Source: Synchiropus splendidus
Taxonomy: Eukaryota > Chordata > Actinopteri > Syngnathiformes > Callionymidae
Direction: 5' to 3'
DNA: 64,000 nt
Assembly: GCF_027744825.2 (NCBI RefSeq)
Contig: NC_071349.1
Span: forward strand, 4,774,001-4,838,000
In this document: positions 59,233 through 64,000 of the stretch, piece by piece
Layout of the letters: every line of letters starts with the position of its first letter
Numbering within the stretch: the first letter of the stretch is position 1
Notes under the pieces: model-generated
Seen by the model: the letters and a program-made list of their open reading frames with translations, nothing else
Told to the model about the DNA's origin: nothing
Database searches by the model: none
Position numbers and translations under genes: made by a program

Positions 59233-60547
59233 AACATCTACAACACCCAAGAATCGGGCTGTCTGATCTCTGTAACTAGTCTATCCTTGATTTGCTGATT
59301 CATATCCACCTCACCTCACTTCTCACACACAACCAGCTTCTCCTGTAACACCAGTCAACCCAGTTTTGCGCTCCTCACTGACACAGTGACTTTCATGGAT
59401 TGGATTCTAATAGACTGCAAAGCAAATTACGCTTCTGGTCATTTGTAAGTGATACTTTCTGGATTCTTCCCTGTCAAGCAGAACAAAACGTACCTCGAAG
59501 TAATACATTTAGTTTGAAGCATTTGTTTGGCAATAGCATCACTATCTTGCAGTGTATGTTCGGTGACTTTGTCAGCTGCCTGTCAACATTTTTATCTTCT
59601 CACAATGGCGCGTCATTAACAGATCAATACTACTGTTCTTTAAGTGCATGTACAGTGTCCTTATTCTCAGGGCCCACTAGATGACACCCTCTGCTCTAAA
59701 ATCTTTGGTTTTCAAAACGTCACATCATATTTCAAGCAAAAGCGCCACCTACTGAGCTCTGAACATGATACAGTTTCATGAAGTCCATCGTGAAATGATG
59801 ATCAGGTACTACTAAATTCTAGGAAAAATATTATAAAATATAAATATTATTAATATTTGACAGCGACTGAGCAGTTCCATTAATGATACAGTTTTATTGC
59901 ATTATCTAATAAAATGTAAATACTTATCATGGATGTCGAACCAACACAGAAAAAATAAATAAATCAAAATATAATATTATTTTATCACTCTGATCTTTGA
60001 TTAAAAAAAAAAAAAAAAAACCTGATAAAAACACAAAAGCATATAGTGTCAAAGCATTTGAATGTTATTTAACTGACTTTAAACAAGCCCACTTTAAGCA
60101 GTTCGGCTGTCTGGTGAGTAAAGTGAGAATCTGGTCTTCAACAGCTGGAAGTCACCCCTTGGCTCAAACTGACAGGTAACTCACTTACAAATTTGAATCC
60201 AACAAAAATGTTTAGGGCTGAACCTGAACACGCAGCAGCGTTGTCAATATCGGTGCTTGAACACGTAACTGAATCCCATAATGAAAAAGTTTTTTTTTTT
60301 TTTTCAGTCAAGCAACATACCAAGAGTCAAACATAAATTACACCTTGATGGTGACTAGACAAATATGACCAATCTCAGACAAGTGCTGAGCCACACCTTG
60401 TGGGAAGAAAGACTCCAGTCACAGCTTGTAAAACATTGTAAAATGAAAGGTTCCTATTTAACTCTGCCTGTTTAGGACTCTTGTCTGCTGTCTAATGTCT
60501 TCTATTTGTTTTGAACAGACGAATTGTTACTACGCTTGGCAGCAACT

Positions 60548-63127
<2,580 letters not shown>

Positions 63128-64000
63128 GTTAAATGTTCTTTTTCACATTTCAAAAGTTTCTTCTCAGGTCTACATATTTCAAGGTGCCCCAGTCCATGTT
63201 TTAAGAGTTATCGATGGTTCATATGTCACGTCAACATGTTCCATATATATTAAGGTGACGTTTCATCTTGGTTTGTGTCTCGGCGCCAAAATAGTTCAAA
63301 GCATATGGAGTATATTCCTCGCTCCATAAAAAGTGACAACAAATAGAGGGCTTGTACGTAAACAAGAAGTCCCCAGTTACTGCGGTTACATGCAGAGTAG
63401 CCCGACGAAGACAATAGTGTATTATGCCGCTGACTCTGGATTAAGCTAGCAAGTTTCTGAATAGAATTCAATATTCCGGAGACTCTCTTGTCTTGGTATT
63501 ATAGAATAGATGTTATACAATGTTAGATGTTGAAGTAACTAAAGTAAAGAGTTGCGCTTTAATCACAAGTGTGAGCCCCGACTCACTTAGCAACCATGCT
63601 AACGGTTGCTAACATGGTGATAACGCTGTCTCCTAAAATCAGCAAATCACATCTAATCTTCTTGTGGAGATGAACATTAAAAATGACCTGTGTGAAGGAC
63701 ATTGAAGACAAACACATCTACACATCTGCAGATTACAGTCATCGCAAGTTTCAAAACACATCTGATATCAGGTTTGTTACATGTTCACCGCCGATATTGG
63801 TTAAGAACAAGGAATACACATACTTCATCAGGTGACACACACAACTTCTCCATTCATTGAATAGAAGGTTTTTGGCATCAATAGACCATGATCAGTCATG
63901 GGCTTTGTTTACTTGTGGTACGTAACTGAATCTCACACAGCCACAAATCACCTGGTCGAGCTACTCAGCTACATGCCAGTTAGTCGAGCCATTATAATCC
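63128..64000. other. daam1 intron 6 (start), no further exon
   Basis: Begins GTTAAATG after the exon 6 codon for RTRFQ. The next family segment (TLINDLD... in vertebrates) was looked for on the plus strand and not found before the window ends. Confidence 0.6.

Overview
The window is nuclear DNA of a ray-finned fish, probably a percomorph. It holds intron-bearing vertebrate genes with short GT-AG introns. Its repeats are teleost-type: hAT and MITE copies, DIRS, L1, L2/CR1-like LINEs, and long TA and CA arrays. No prokaryotic genes, CRISPR array or viral gene was seen.

Six protein genes can be followed exon by exon. (1) enpep, glutamyl aminopeptidase, on the minus strand from 16806 to 1288: 20 coding exons that join in frame to 953 codons. 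(2) An lrit3-type gene on the minus strand from 27615 to 22256: five exons, 393 codons, stopping soon after the Ig domain. (3) fam241a on the plus strand, 29556 to 31096: two exons, 131 codons. (4) jkamp on the minus strand from 41316 to 35548: seven exons, 307 codons. (5) gpr135 on the plus strand, 51174 to 52457: one coding exon, 427 codons. (6) The 5' part of daam1 on the plus strand, 60548 to 63127: six coding exons, continuing past the right edge. Exon lengths of every complete gene sum to a multiple of three, which supports the models.

The first three genes have human orthologues at 4q25 and the last three at 14q23. The window therefore spans a junction between two vertebrate synteny blocks, between about 31.7 and 35.3 kb. 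The genes do not form one pathway: a peptidase ectoenzyme, a retinal synaptic LRR-Ig protein, a small membrane protein, an ER membrane protein, an orphan GPCR and a formin.

The rest is introns and intergenic DNA filled with decayed mobile elements. Notable are an antisense L1 in the last enpep intron, a DIRS-like element split by a hAT insertion with a readable target-site duplication, a second copy of the same DIRS/hAT junction 3 kb away, and a 165-bp MITE just upstream of gpr135. Two displaced copies of daam1 exon pieces lie near their parent exons. One of them is a fold-back fragment embedded in a TA array.
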